Shown here: positions 16,343 through 25,462 of the stretch, piece after piece
How positions within the stretch are numbered: position 1 is the first letter of the stretch
Layout: each line of letters starts with the position of its first letter
From: CADEED01 sp036274075
GTDB taxonomy: Bacteria > Pseudomonadota > Gammaproteobacteria > Steroidobacterales > Steroidobacteraceae
DNA: 64,000 nt
Reading direction: 5' to 3'
NCBI GenBank assembly: GCA_036274075.1
Contig: DASUGK010000030.1
Span: 18,311-82,310, forward strand
Notes under the pieces: generated by a model
Seen by the model: the letters and a program-made list of their open reading frames with translations, nothing else
What the model was told of the DNA's origin: nothing
Databases searched by the model: none
Position numbers and translations under genes: made by a program

Positions 16343-18760
16343 TCAGAACCTGACGGTGGCTTCCACGCCCCACATGCGCGGCTCGGACACCGACGCGAAC
16401 GCCGTGCCGAAAGTGCCGGTGGTGAGGTTGTTGATTCCCGTCACGTACTGGTCGTCGAGCAGGTTGGTCACGAAGCCGGCAATGCCGTACTTCTCATCCT
16501 GGCTGAGCCAGCCCAGGCGCAGGTCCATGCGCTGCGTGGCTTCGTTGACCTTGAAGATGGTTTCCTGCGCGCAGGAACCCTGGTCTTCCGAGTCGGCATT
16601 GCAGCGCGACTCGCCGCGGTACGCGAAGCGGCCCGCGAGATCCAGGCTGCCCGCGTTGCCGAGGCTCCAGGTGTAACGCGCGCCCAGCGCGGCGCTCAGG
16701 TACGGCTCGCCCGTGGGTTCACCGGACAGGTCGACCGGATCCGGACCCAGCGTCTGCTTGTCCTTGTACGTCGCGTCGATGAAGGCGACGTTGCCGTACA
16801 ACGTGAAGTTGTCCGTGGCATGCCACTGCGCATCGACGTCGAGGCCCCAGGCCTGCTCGTCGCTGTTGTCGACCAGGTACTCCGGCACGCCGGAGTCGTC
16901 GATGTCGGTGAGCGTGATCGACTGCTTGTTGTCGTAGACGTAGTAGAACGCCGAGGCATTCAGCGTGAGGCCCGCCTGCGGGAACACGCTCTTCACGCCG
17001 GTCTCGAAGTTCCACACTTCCTCGTTCTCGAACTGCGATCCGACTTCGACGCTGTTGTATCCGCCCGCCTTGTAACCCTTGGACAGCGAGCCGAACACCA
17101 TGACGTCCGGGTTGATCTTGTAGTCGAGCACCACGCGCGGGCTGATGTCATCCCACGAGTTGTCACGCGTCACCCCCTCGGGCGGCGTGTCGATCGGGAA
17201 CACGAAGTCCGCGAAGCTGTAGGCCTCGGGCGGAATCGGGAACGCATCGAAGAAGCCAGCCTGCTGCAGGGCGGCGATGGCGGCATCCAGTTCCGGCGTC
17301 TCGTGCGGACCATTGGTCCAGGTGAACTCCTTCTGGTCCTGCGTGTAGCGCAGACCGAAGGTCAGGTTGGTCTTCTCGTTCATGTGCCAGATCATGTCGC
17401 CGAAGGCCGCGAGGGCCTGGAACTTGCCCTGGTTGTACATGGCTTCACGCCACGGCAGGCCGAGCAGCGAGATCGGGATGCCATTGTCCGCCAGCACGGC
17501 GCTCGTGCCGGCGTACAGCGGGAACGGAATGCCGTTCGCGTCCCAGATGCCGAGGTTGGTGCCCAGAGTGTCCACGGAGTCGGTGAACGTGTGTGTGTCG
17601 CTCACCTGGTCGGCCTTCTCGTTGTAGTAGCTGACGCCGGCCACCCAGTCGACGCTGCCGCTCTGGCCGGAGAAACGGAACTCCTGGTAGAAGCTCTCGT
17701 TGTTCTCGAAGTTGCCGGTGTCGAAGTAGGTGGTGACCAGGTTGGTGCCATCCTCGTCCTCGAGGTTCACGGTGTCGAACTGGCGGTACGAAGTGGCCGA
17801 ACGGAAATCCACCGAGCCGAACGAATGGTCGATGAACAGGTTCACCTGGTCGAGCTCGCGCGATTCCTCGTTGCCCACCACGTCGTTGTAGACAGGCGCC
17901 TTGCGCGGATCGATGTACGCGGCCGGGTCGGCCGGGTAGGGCACCTGGCCGTCGGCCAGCGCGACGAGCCCGATTGCCGGACGCGCGAGCTGGTCGAGGC
18001 TGTCATGGTCCCAGGACAACGTGGCGCTGGTGTCATCCGAGAGGTTCCACTTGAGGGCCACGCGGCCGGCCCAGTTCTCCTCGGGGGCGAGGTCCTGGCC
18101 CGTGGCCGCATCCTGCAGCCAGCCGTCGCTCTTGTTGTACACGCCGTTGACGCGCAGCGCGACGCTGTCGCCAATCGGCGTGTTCAGCATGCCCTCGTAG
18201 TACTGCTTGCCGTATTCACCGAAGCGCACGCGCAGCATCGAGTCGAACACGTCCTTGGGCTGGGTGGTGACGATCGCGATCGCGCCGGCGGCGCTGTTGC
18301 GGCCGAACAGCGTGCCCTGCGGGCCCTTGAGGACTTCGATGCGCTCGATGTCGTTGAAGGCGGTCATGGACGCGCCCGAGCGCGCCGCGTAGATGCCATC
18401 GACATACACGCCCACGGCCGGGTCGGTGCCCACGCCGAAGTCGCCGGTCTGGATGCCGCGGATCTGGTAACGCGGCTGCGTCGGGCTGCTCCCCGACACC
18501 ACGAGGCCCGGCACGAAGCCGTTGAGGTCGTTCATGTCTTCCGCGGCCACGTCCTGCAGCAGGGTCTTGTCCACGACCTGCAGCGCGATCGGCACGTCCT
18601 GCAGGGACTGCGAACGCAGCTGCGCGGTCACGGTGACTTCCTCGAGCACCTCGGGGGCTTCGGCCTCGTCCGCCATCACGAAAGTCGGGGCCAGGGCCGC
18701 GAGGCTCGTTCCTGCCAGCACCTTCGCGATCGCGAAGGCCAGCGTGTTCTTGCGATTCAT
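16343..18760 (-). CDS. TonB-dependent receptor
   Basis: An 805-residue outer-membrane receptor. The signal peptide MNRKNTLAFAIAKVLAGTSL is followed by the TonB-box region VLEEVTVTAQLRSQSLQDVP. The plug domain (VYVDGIYAARSGAS, EVLKGPQGTLFGRNSAAG) covers about residues 45-165 and the barrel the rest, ending in VEATVRF with a terminal phenylalanine. The sequence style is that of the sphingomonad/xanthomonad receptors for hydrophobic or aromatic compounds and oligosaccharides. GGAG precedes ATG 18760. It lies 22 nt after the beta-helix/cytochrome gene and is the last gene of that operon, so it probably imports or feeds the operon's substrate. Confidence 0.9.
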   Translation of the reverse strand: MNRKNTLAFAIAKVLAGTSLAALAPTFVMADEAEAPEVLEEVTVTAQLRSQSLQDVPIALQVVDKTLLQDVAAEDMNDLNGFVPGLVVSGSSPTQPRYQIRGIQTGDFGVGTDPAVGVYVDGIYAARSGASMTAFNDIERIEVLKGPQGTLFGRNSAAGAIAIVTTQPKDVFDSMLRVRFGEYGKQYYEGMLNTPIGDSVALRVNGVYNKSDGWLQDAATGQDLAPEENWAGRVALKWNLSDDTSATLSWDHDSLDQLARPAIGLVALADGQVPYPADPAAYIDPRKAPVYNDVVGNEESRELDQVNLFIDHSFGSVDFRSATSYRQFDTVNLEDEDGTNLVTTYFDTGNFENNESFYQEFRFSGQSGSVDWVAGVSYYNEKADQVSDTHTFTDSVDTLGTNLGIWDANGIPFPLYAGTSAVLADNGIPISLLGLPWREAMYNQGKFQALAAFGDMIWHMNEKTNLTFGLRYTQDQKEFTWTNGPHETPELDAAIAALQQAGFFDAFPIPPEAYSFADFVFPIDTPPEGVTRDNSWDDISPRVVLDYKINPDVMVFGSLSKGYKAGGYNSVEVGSQFENEEVWNFETGVKSVFPQAGLTLNASAFYYVYDNKQSITLTDIDDSGVPEYLVDNSDEQAWGLDVDAQWHATDNFTLYGNVAFIDATYKDKQTLGPDPVDLSGEPTGEPYLSAALGARYTWSLGNAGSLDLAGRFAYRGESRCNADSEDQGSCAQETIFKVNEATQRMDLRLGWLSQDEKYGIAGFVTNLLDDQYVTGINNLTTGTFGTAFASVSEPRMWGVEATVRF

Positions 18761-18782
18761 ATTCACTCCGTCCAAGAAAAAA

Positions 18783-20300
18783 TCAGTTGGTCACTTCGAG
18801 CATGTACTTGGCCACCGCGAGACGGGTCTCGGGGTCGAGGTAGTCCTGCGGCGGCATTTCGGGATAGTCGTCGCGCTTCTTCTCGGGCTTCGCGATGTAG
18901 TCGGCGAGGCCCTGCGGGTTTTCCATGTAAAGCGCCTGGATGGCCTGGATCGGCGGACCGATCATGCGGCCGTTGTAGATGTGGCAACCGCTGCAGATGC
19001 CGAGGAACACGACCTTGCCGCGTTCGCCGGGCTTGATCTCGCGCGGCGGCACCGGCGGCAACAGGTAGTTCACGGTGGCGCGGGTGTTGGTGAACTCGCA
19101 GTCGGCGAAGTCGCCCACGCCCACGGTGAAGTACTGGTGGCGGTTGATGATGCAGCTGCCCGGGCTCGGGCCGACGCGCACGATGTCGAGGTTCTTGACG
19201 CTCACGATGCCGTCGGCGAGCGCCAGCGCCTTGGCCTCGGTGATGGTGTCGTAGCCGTTGTTGAGCATCACGTTCTCGAGGATCTTCACGCGATCCGAGT
19301 TCGGGTCCGACTCGGGATCGATGGTGATGTTCGAGGCGTTGGCGTGGTCGGTGATGATGATGCCGGACACCTTGTTGTCCGAGATCACGTTGCCTTCGAT
19401 CACCACGTCGTCGGCGGCCATCACCAGAATGCCGGTGCCGGCCGGGATGCCGGAGACGGTCGAACCGGGAGCGCCGAAGTTCTTGTGGTTGTTCCCGACC
19501 ACGAAGTTGTTGCGGAAGATGACGTCGATCGTGGTCTTGATCGGCAGGCCCGGAGTCACGAACGCCAGCAGGCCGCCCGAGTTGTTGTGCACGTAGTTGT
19601 GCTCGACGATCGCATGGCGGCTGTTCTCGATCTCGATCCCCGCGACGCTGTCGAACACGTCGTTGTGCGCGACCAGGATGTTGTCGCTCATGCCGATGTA
19701 GATGGCCGCGTCGGCGATCTTCGACACCACGTTGTGCTCGACGATGCCGTTCTGGCCGAGCTGCGGGAAGATGCCGTACACGCCCGAATCGACGATCACG
19801 TTGTTGCGGATCTCGAAGTTGTTGCCGGCCTGCCCCATGATCCCGTTGCCCTTGTAGTTGCGGATCTCGAGGTTCTCGGCGACGAAGTTGTTGCCCGAGT
19901 ACAGGATGGCGTCGTTGAGCTTCTTCTCGCCGTCGAGCACCGCGCGGCGGCCCTTGTCGATGACACCGATGATGCGGATGTCGTCTTTGTCGATGTACAC
20001 CGTCTCGTGGTAGGTGCCCGGCATCACGCGGATGATGGTGCCCTTGGGCGCCGCCTTGACCGCGGCCTGGATGGATTCACCTTCCTTGACGACCACGATG
20101 TTCGCCGGCGCGGGGCCGGCCACCGTGTGGATGCCGCCCGCCGGTATCTCCGCGCCTTCACTCTTGAAGCCGCCGCCGTAGCTGGCGCCTCCGCTGCTCG
20201 AGCTGATCACCACGTCCTTCTTGGTGATCCGGCCCAGGATCGCGCCGGCGCCGAACACCAGCAGCGCGGCGAGCAGGCCCAGGAAAATCTTCTTCTTCAC
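18783..20300 (-). CDS. Parallel beta-helix protein fused to a C-terminal cytochrome c domain
   Basis: A 505-residue exported protein. The N-terminal KIFLGLLAALLVFGAGAIL is a signal anchor. Residues about 75-370 are a right-handed beta-helix of the NosD/CASH type (GESIQAAVKAAPKGTIIRV, then repeats with NNFEIRNNVIVDSGVYGI and EIENSRHAIVEHNYVHNN). After a linker, residues about 425-505 form a cytochrome c with CSGCH at 436-440 and a distal Met ligand in YPEMPPQDYLD. The start is a GTG overlapping the upstream stop (GTGA), so it is coupled to the di-heme peroxidase. I know beta-helix proteins genomically paired with di-heme cytochromes; this fusion would bring a polymer-binding or oxidising surface next to a heme. 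Function is unknown. Confidence 0.85.
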   Translation of the reverse strand: MKKKIFLGLLAALLVFGAGAILGRITKKDVVISSSSGGASYGGGFKSEGAEIPAGGIHTVAGPAPANIVVVKEGESIQAAVKAAPKGTIIRVMPGTYHETVYIDKDDIRIIGVIDKGRRAVLDGEKKLNDAILYSGNNFVAENLEIRNYKGNGIMGQAGNNFEIRNNVIVDSGVYGIFPQLGQNGIVEHNVVSKIADAAIYIGMSDNILVAHNDVFDSVAGIEIENSRHAIVEHNYVHNNSGGLLAFVTPGLPIKTTIDVIFRNNFVVGNNHKNFGAPGSTVSGIPAGTGILVMAADDVVIEGNVISDNKVSGIIITDHANASNITIDPESDPNSDRVKILENVMLNNGYDTITEAKALALADGIVSVKNLDIVRVGPSPGSCIINRHQYFTVGVGDFADCEFTNTRATVNYLLPPVPPREIKPGERGKVVFLGICSGCHIYNGRMIGPPIQAIQALYMENPQGLADYIAKPEKKRDDYPEMPPQDYLDPETRLAVAKYMLEVTN

Positions 20301-21460
20301 TTCGCTACTCCTCGTTGGGTGAGCGCCAGGCCGGAAGGGACCCGCGCCGGCACTTGCGGCAGGAAGGTCTCGTCCGTCAGGGCACCCAGGAAATCCACGA
20401 TGCGGTCGATCTCGGTCTCCGTGAGATCCGGGTCCGAGATGTGCCAGTGCAGGTAGAGGCGCAGCCCAGCGGGCACGGCGTTGCCTCTTCCCTTGTTGTA
20501 GAAGTCGACGGCGCTGCGCAGGTCGGCGAAGGCGCCGTCGTGCGAGTAAGGCGCGGTGCGCGCGATGTTGCGCAACGTCGGCACCTTGAATCCGCCCTTG
20601 AGCTTTTCGCTGCCGAAGGTCTTCTCCGCGCCGACGTCGAAGGGCTGCCCGGCGGGCTCCGGCATGCCGATCACCGCGATCTGCTCGTTGGTGAACAGCG
20701 GCGGCGTGTGGCACTCGGAGCAACGCGCGACGAACGAGCGGAACACGTTCAGGCCTTCGATCTCCTTCTCGGAGAGCGCGGCGTCGTGGCCGTGCACGTA
20801 GCGGTCGTAGCGGCTGTTCAGCGAGACCAGCGAGGTCTCGAATGCTGTGAGCGCGGTGTAGACCTGCTTCTCGGTGATGTCGCCGGATTCGTCCGCGAAG
20901 GCTTCACGGAACAGGCGGCGGTAGGTGGGATTGCCGTTGAGACTCGCGAGCAGCTTCGCCGGCGTGTTGCCCATCTCCCGGGGCGAGTACAGCGGGCCGG
21001 TGGCCTGCGCCTCGAGCGAATCCGCACGCGCGTCCCAGAAGAAGCGCTTGAGGAAGGCCACGTTCCACAGCGTCGGCGCGGCGCGGCCCGCGTCGGCGCC
21101 ATGGATGCCGATGGAACGCGGGCGTCCATCGGACAGGCCGCGCGCCGGATCATGGCAGCTCGCGCAGGACAGGGTGCCGTCGCCCGACAACACGGGATCG
21201 AAGAACAGGTAACGTCCGAGGTCGATCTGCTGCGGCTTGAAACCGTCGCGATGCGGCGGCAGCGCGGTGCGCGTGCCTCCGACGCCGCGTCCTTCCAGCG
21301 AATCATAGAACTGGTAGAGCGTGCGCAGCTCGCACACGCCGGCGCGCGTCTTTTCGAAGCCGGGCGGGCACGAGGTGTTGAGCGTGAAGTCCGCTCGCGG
21401 TGTGGGTGCAGATGCGCTGGCCATCCCCACGGCCGCCACCATCGATGCCAGCGCGCGCAT
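20297..21460 (-). CDS. Di-heme cytochrome c peroxidase / MauG-like protein
   Basis: A 387-residue periplasmic protein with a signal peptide (MRALASMVAAVGMASASA). The first heme motif CASCHD lies near residue 98 and the second CSECHT near residue 246, the two-domain pattern of bacterial CcpA/MauG enzymes. YLFFDPVLSGDGTLSCASCH and NVAFLKRFFWDARADSLEAQ are family-typical. In the C-terminal domain FKVPTLRNIARTAPYSHDG is present. Members either reduce hydrogen peroxide or oxidise a partner protein. It overlaps the upstream cytochrome gene by one base (TGATG) and the downstream fusion gene by four. Confidence 0.9.
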   Translation of the reverse strand: MRALASMVAAVGMASASAPTPRADFTLNTSCPPGFEKTRAGVCELRTLYQFYDSLEGRGVGGTRTALPPHRDGFKPQQIDLGRYLFFDPVLSGDGTLSCASCHDPARGLSDGRPRSIGIHGADAGRAAPTLWNVAFLKRFFWDARADSLEAQATGPLYSPREMGNTPAKLLASLNGNPTYRRLFREAFADESGDITEKQVYTALTAFETSLVSLNSRYDRYVHGHDAALSEKEIEGLNVFRSFVARCSECHTPPLFTNEQIAVIGMPEPAGQPFDVGAEKTFGSEKLKGGFKVPTLRNIARTAPYSHDGAFADLRSAVDFYNKGRGNAVPAGLRLYLHWHISDPDLTETEIDRIVDFLGALTDETFLPQVPARVPSGLALTQRGVAK

Positions 21461-22140
21461 CACTTCGCGCGGCCCTGTTGATGGATGAACGCGATGACGT
21501 CGTCGAGGTCGCGCTCGGTCGGGATGGTCTTGGACATCATGGCCATCTGCCGGCCGGGCAGGTCCTTCGGATCCGTGCCGCGCACCGAATCGCGGAAGTG
21601 CGCGAACTGCCTCTTCATATAGGCGGCGTCCAGGCCCACGAGCCGCGGCGCCCTGAGCGCCGGAATTCCCTCGGCACGCACGCCGTGGCAGGCGCTGCAC
21701 TTGCCCTGGTAGAGATTGTTGCCGTTGCGCAGGTTGCCGGTCGCGGGTTTCTCGACGACGGTCTTGGGCAACGCGGAGATCCACGCGGAGACCTGCTTGA
21801 ACGCGGCATCGTCAGGCAGCGTCGCGGCGGTGGCGCGCATCTGCGCGCCAAACGTGTCCGACTTGTGCGAGCCGCGAATGCCGCTGCGGAAGTTGCGCAG
21901 CTGCCGTTCGACATAGGCGGCATCCAGCCCGGCGAGGGCGGGTGCGTTGAGCGAAGCATTACCCTGGCCCCGGTTGCCGTGGCAGGCGACGCAGGGCGCA
22001 TACAGCTTCTCTTCGCCGGCAGCGAGCGCATGGCCGCCGAACATCAGCAGCAGTGCGCCGATACGCGAGAGCGCGAATCGCCACGGGCGGCGGATGCGGA
22101 CGGAAGCTTGTTTGTTGGCCGATTGCCTGGAACCGGGCAA
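21460..22140 (-). CDS. Tandem (two-heme) cytochrome c
   Basis: A 226-residue periplasmic cytochrome of the c4/c553 type. A signal peptide (LSRIGALLLMFGGHALA) is followed by two similar domains: CVACH at residues 50-54 with ALAGLDAAYVERQLRNFRSG, and CSACH at 148-152 with RLVGLDAAYMKRQFAHFRDS. Methionine ligands are likely in FGAQMRATA and RQMAMMSK. It probably passes electrons between the operon's di-heme peroxidase or beta-helix cytochrome and the respiratory chain. First gene of the minus-strand operon; its promoter lies in the 490-nt divergent spacer. Confidence 0.9.
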   Translation of the reverse strand: MPGSRQSANKQASVRIRRPWRFALSRIGALLLMFGGHALAAGEEKLYAPCVACHGNRGQGNASLNAPALAGLDAAYVERQLRNFRSGIRGSHKSDTFGAQMRATAATLPDDAAFKQVSAWISALPKTVVEKPATGNLRNGNNLYQGKCSACHGVRAEGIPALRAPRLVGLDAAYMKRQFAHFRDSVRGTDPKDLPGRQMAMMSKTIPTERDLDDVIAFIHQQGRAK

Positions 22141-22629
22141 TCGGGAATGGCTTAGGAGGAACAGGATATTCGCCGTCGGGGTTGAAGGTGCGCGGCGTAA
22201 ATACCCGACCTAACAGAAGCCCGCAATCAGGGTTCGGATGAGGTTGCGCTAACAGCTTGCGCGTTCGCGACGGCGGCCCGGGTTTGCACACACTTTGTTA
22301 GGTTGTGTGAAATTGTGTAGTTGGAATCCGCACTTGTCCGGGGCGTTGAAGTGACTGCCAGCAAAGTTTCTGACACATCGTCCAGTGCCCTCGTCGCCCG
22401 GCGGCGACGGCTGGACTGACCGCCGGCGCCAGTAGCCGGTCCAGGAGAGGCCTGGTCCAGGTAAGCCGAGTACCCGGAAAGAGGACCCCGGACCCCCGCC
22501 AGGCCCCTTAATCAAGGTGTAAGGCCCCCCGGGCTCCATGCGAAACTGCCACCATCGGCCTCGACCTACACGAAAGCGTGAACTGAGCAGGCACACTGCG
22601 ATGCGAATTCATCGACTCTGGCGCCAGGG
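22141..22629. other. Divergent intergenic spacer (489 nt), no gene seen
   Basis: Separates the cytochrome operon (minus) from the GGDEF-EAL gene (plus). I find no credible coding frame. It holds an inverted repeat CACACA-N11-TGTGTG (22287-22309), about 150 nt upstream of the cytochrome operon start and followed by a direct TTGTGTGA/TTGTGTAG pair. It also holds three consecutive hairpins described separately. The remainder, roughly 22470-22600, is C- and G-rich without clear motifs. Confidence 0.6.
22380..22460. other. Three consecutive hairpins, possible structured leader or small RNA
   Basis: Hairpin 1: GTCCAG/CTGGAC closing CGTCGCC/GGCGACG with a four-base loop (22380-22416). Hairpin 2: GACCG/CGGTC (22418-22441). 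Hairpin 3: CCAGG-AGAGG-CCTGG (22441-22455). Hairpins 2 and 3 share one base. The array is 170-250 nt upstream of the diguanylate cyclase/phosphodiesterase gene. No T-run follows, and I recognise no known riboswitch core. Confidence 0.4.
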
Positions 22630-25386
22630 ATGGGGACGCGGCACCGCGGGTACCGGGTTCAAGCGAAATGCATGGAGCGGTTCAAGGCTGCGCTCATGTA
22701 CAACGGACGCCACTTGTTGAGACGTCAATACGTGCGCCTGAAGGGATGGCTCACGCTGGGCAGCATCGGCATCATGCCGCGGCTGATCCTCGCCTTTGTC
22801 GCCGTCGGCGCATTGGCCGCCACCGCAAACCTCATCGTCGAGAACGGCGTTGCCATCCTCGAGCAGCAGCGCAACGTCGCGCTCGAGCGCAGCACGCACG
22901 ACGCCCGGCAGATCACCGCACTGCGCGAGTCCATGGAGCGCGCCCGCCTCGCCGCGATGTCCGCCGAAGTCCTCGGAGCGCTCGGTGATTTCGATCGCGC
23001 AGTGCAGGAACATGCGGATGCGGATTCGCGCGGCTCGGCAGCGCGGTTCTTCCGGGCGCGCTCGGCGCTGGATCGCGCGCTCGCCAAGTATCTCGAGGAC
23101 TCGCGCGCGGCGCCGGACACGCTGACCCGCCTCGTCAACGAACACAAGAACAGCGCCGATGCTGTGGTTCACACCCGGCGCGTTCGCCGCGACCTGCTCA
23201 CGGAATATTCCACCCTCATGTCGGGCATGGACATTCGCGTCCGGACGTCCATGGAACAAAGCCTCAAGGTGCCTGGCTGGGCGGCAGCGCGCGAACCGCT
23301 GCTCGAGATCCGGGCACGGCTCGACTCCGTGCGCGCGGCGTTCGCGGCCCGCAATGCCTTCGATGCGCGCGAGCTCGATACCGGTCCGCTCGCCAAGGCG
23401 GAACGGGCGCTCGCCGCCACCTTGCGCGAGCGCGAGTCCACGCTGCGCCGCGCATTGGGCACGGAGTGGTTCCACGCGATGACCAGCGATACGCAGTCGC
23501 TCACCACGACACGCGTCGGACTGTTCAAGAATGAAGAGCGCCGCCTCGCGGCCAGCGATGCCTTCGCGGCAGAGCCGCGCACGATCGCGGCATTGTTGCC
23601 GGCGCCGTTCCCGGACGAGGTGCCCGAGGCGAGCGTCAGGCAAGCCGCGACGGTTCCGGCCGCGGTACCCGCCGATCCCGGCCCCAACCGTTCGCTGGTG
23701 GCGTGGGTGAGCGCCGCCGTGCTGGTGGTGCTGCTGTACCTGTGCGTCGCGACCATCTTCAGCATCGTGCGGCCCGTGCGGCGGTTGTTGTCGGCCACCA
23801 ACCGGCTGGCCCGCGGCGAGAATGCGCGCGTGGTGGAAAGCGGCGGCATCCGCGAGCTGGACACGCTCACCTCGGCCTTCAATTCAATGGCGCAGCAGCT
23901 CGCCGTGGCGCGTGACGCCGCGCGCGATGCGCAGCAGAAACTCGAAGCCAAGGTCGAAGAGCGCACGCGCCAGTTGCAGGAGCTGGCGGAGCAGGACCCG
24001 CTCACCGGCATCGCCAACCGCCGGCAGTTGTTCGTGGCGCTCAACGAGGCGCTGGACCACGCGCGGGTTTCCGGCGAGCGCATCGGCGTGTTCTTCCTCG
24101 ACATCGACAATTTCAAGACGCTCAACGACAGCATGGGTCATTCCTACGGCGACCGCGTGCTGGTGGCGATCGCACGTCGCCTCGAGGCGCTGGCCCGGGA
24201 TCGCGGCTTCGCCGCGCGCCTGGGCGGCGACGAGTTCACGGTCGTGCAGCGGAGCGCCGCCGACGTGGATTCGATCGTGGCCTTCGGCACCAGCATCGTG
24301 CGCGCTTTCGAGACGCCGCTGCAGGTGGACGACCGCGAAGTCATCGTGAGCGTCAGCGTGGGCGCGAGCGTGTTCCCGGACCACGAGCGCGATGCCGAGG
24401 CGCTGCTGCGCGCCGCCGATGCGGCGCTGTTCCGCGCGAAGGCGCTGGGACGCAGCCGCCTCGCGACGTTCACGCCGGAACTGGTGGCCACCGCCTCGGC
24501 GAAATTCGCGATCGAGCAGAAGCTGCGGCGCGCCATCCAGGGCGACGAATTCGAGCTGTTCTACCAGCCGCTGGTCGACACCGGGACGCTGGACGTGGTG
24601 CTGGTCGAGGCGCTGCTCCGCTGGCGCGCGCCGGACGGGACCTATCGTGCGCCGGATGAATTTCTCGCTGTGGCCGAGGAGTCCGGCGTGATCATGGAGA
24701 TCAGCGACTGGGTGCTGCGCACCGCCATCGGCACCGCGGCGCGTTGGCATCGCGGGCCCTGGCCCAAGGCGCGCGTCGCGATCAATGTCTCGGCGCGGCA
24801 ATTCCTGGACTACCGCTTCGTCGGCCGCCTCGAAGAGCTGCTGCGCGAATACGACTTGCCGGCGCGCTGCCTCGAGCTCGAGCTCACGGAGTCGGTGCTG
24901 CAGACCGGCACGCACACCATCAAGACGCTGGACCACCTGCGTTCGATCGGCGTCGCCATCGCGCTGGACGATTTCGGCACCGGCTACTCGTCGCTGGCGT
25001 CGCTGCAGCGCCTGCCGCTCACGCGCGTGAAACTCGATCGCAGCCTGGTTGCCGGCATCGACGACAATGCGCGCTCGGCCTCGATCGCGCGCGCCACGAT
25101 CGCGTTGTGCCGCGGCCTGGGTCTCGAGGTGACGGCTGAAGGCGTGGAACGCCTCGAGCAGCTGGCGATGTTGCTGCCGCACCGGGCCATTTCCCTGCAG
25201 GGCTTCCTGTTCGCGCGCCCGGTGTCCGCGAACGACCTGCTGCCACTCCTGAAGTCCCTGCCGGCGCATTGCAGGGAGCTCGACCAGGCCGCGCAGAAGC
25301 TGCCGGCCGCGAAGTTCGCGGCGCGTGGCGGCGACCGGCGCAAGGGCGCGCTGGCGCTGGTCTCCGATCGGCAGGATCCGACCTAG
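22630..25386 (+). CDS. Membrane GGDEF-EAL protein (c-di-GMP turnover)
   Basis: A protein of up to 918 residues. TM1 is at about residues 48-67, a helical periplasmic sensor follows, TM2 is at about 356-378, then a HAMP linker (IFSIVRPVRRLLSATNRLAR) and a coiled coil. The GGDEF domain has an intact RLGGDEF near 532, but the inhibitory I-site reads RDRG instead of RxxD. The EAL domain keeps EALLRWR near 659, NVSARQF, LELTES, DDFGTGYSSL, KLDRSLV and AEGVE, so phosphodiesterase residues are complete. It may make and break cyclic di-GMP in response to an external signal. Start is uncertain among ATGs at 22630, 22672 and 22696. Confidence 0.9.
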   Translation: MGTRHRGYRVQAKCMERFKAALMYNGRHLLRRQYVRLKGWLTLGSIGIMPRLILAFVAVGALAATANLIVENGVAILEQQRNVALERSTHDARQITALRESMERARLAAMSAEVLGALGDFDRAVQEHADADSRGSAARFFRARSALDRALAKYLEDSRAAPDTLTRLVNEHKNSADAVVHTRRVRRDLLTEYSTLMSGMDIRVRTSMEQSLKVPGWAAAREPLLEIRARLDSVRAAFAARNAFDARELDTGPLAKAERALAATLRERESTLRRALGTEWFHAMTSDTQSLTTTRVGLFKNEERRLAASDAFAAEPRTIAALLPAPFPDEVPEASVRQAATVPAAVPADPGPNRSLVAWVSAAVLVVLLYLCVATIFSIVRPVRRLLSATNRLARGENARVVESGGIRELDTLTSAFNSMAQQLAVARDAARDAQQKLEAKVEERTRQLQELAEQDPLTGIANRRQLFVALNEALDHARVSGERIGVFFLDIDNFKTLNDSMGHSYGDRVLVAIARRLEALARDRGFAARLGGDEFTVVQRSAADVDSIVAFGTSIVRAFETPLQVDDREVIVSVSVGASVFPDHERDAEALLRAADAALFRAKALGRSRLATFTPELVATASAKFAIEQKLRRAIQGDEFELFYQPLVDTGTLDVVLVEALLRWRAPDGTYRAPDEFLAVAEESGVIMEISDWVLRTAIGTAARWHRGPWPKARVAINVSARQFLDYRFVGRLEELLREYDLPARCLELELTESVLQTGTHTIKTLDHLRSIGVAIALDDFGTGYSSLASLQRLPLTRVKLDRSLVAGIDDNARSASIARATIALCRGLGLEVTAEGVERLEQLAMLLPHRAISLQGFLFARPVSANDLLPLLKSLPAHCRELDQAAQKLPAAKFAARGGDRRKGALALVSDRQDPT

Positions 25387-25462
25387 TTCGTTCACATAGT
25401 GTGCGCGCGCCGGGCCCGAAGGTCTGATTGTCCTGGGCCGTTCCCCTACCGACGATGCCGGC

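Noticed and set aside
14978..19036. A 4-kb open frame on the plus strand (1352 codons)
   Set aside because: It is antisense to the aldehyde dehydrogenase, TonB receptor and beta-helix genes; its Arg/Ala/His-rich composition is the mirror of high-GC coding DNA and shows no domain.
22380..22460. A cyclic-di-GMP riboswitch upstream of the GGDEF-EAL gene
   Set aside because: The hairpins lack the conserved GEMM core and tetraloop/receptor features; only generic structure can be claimed.
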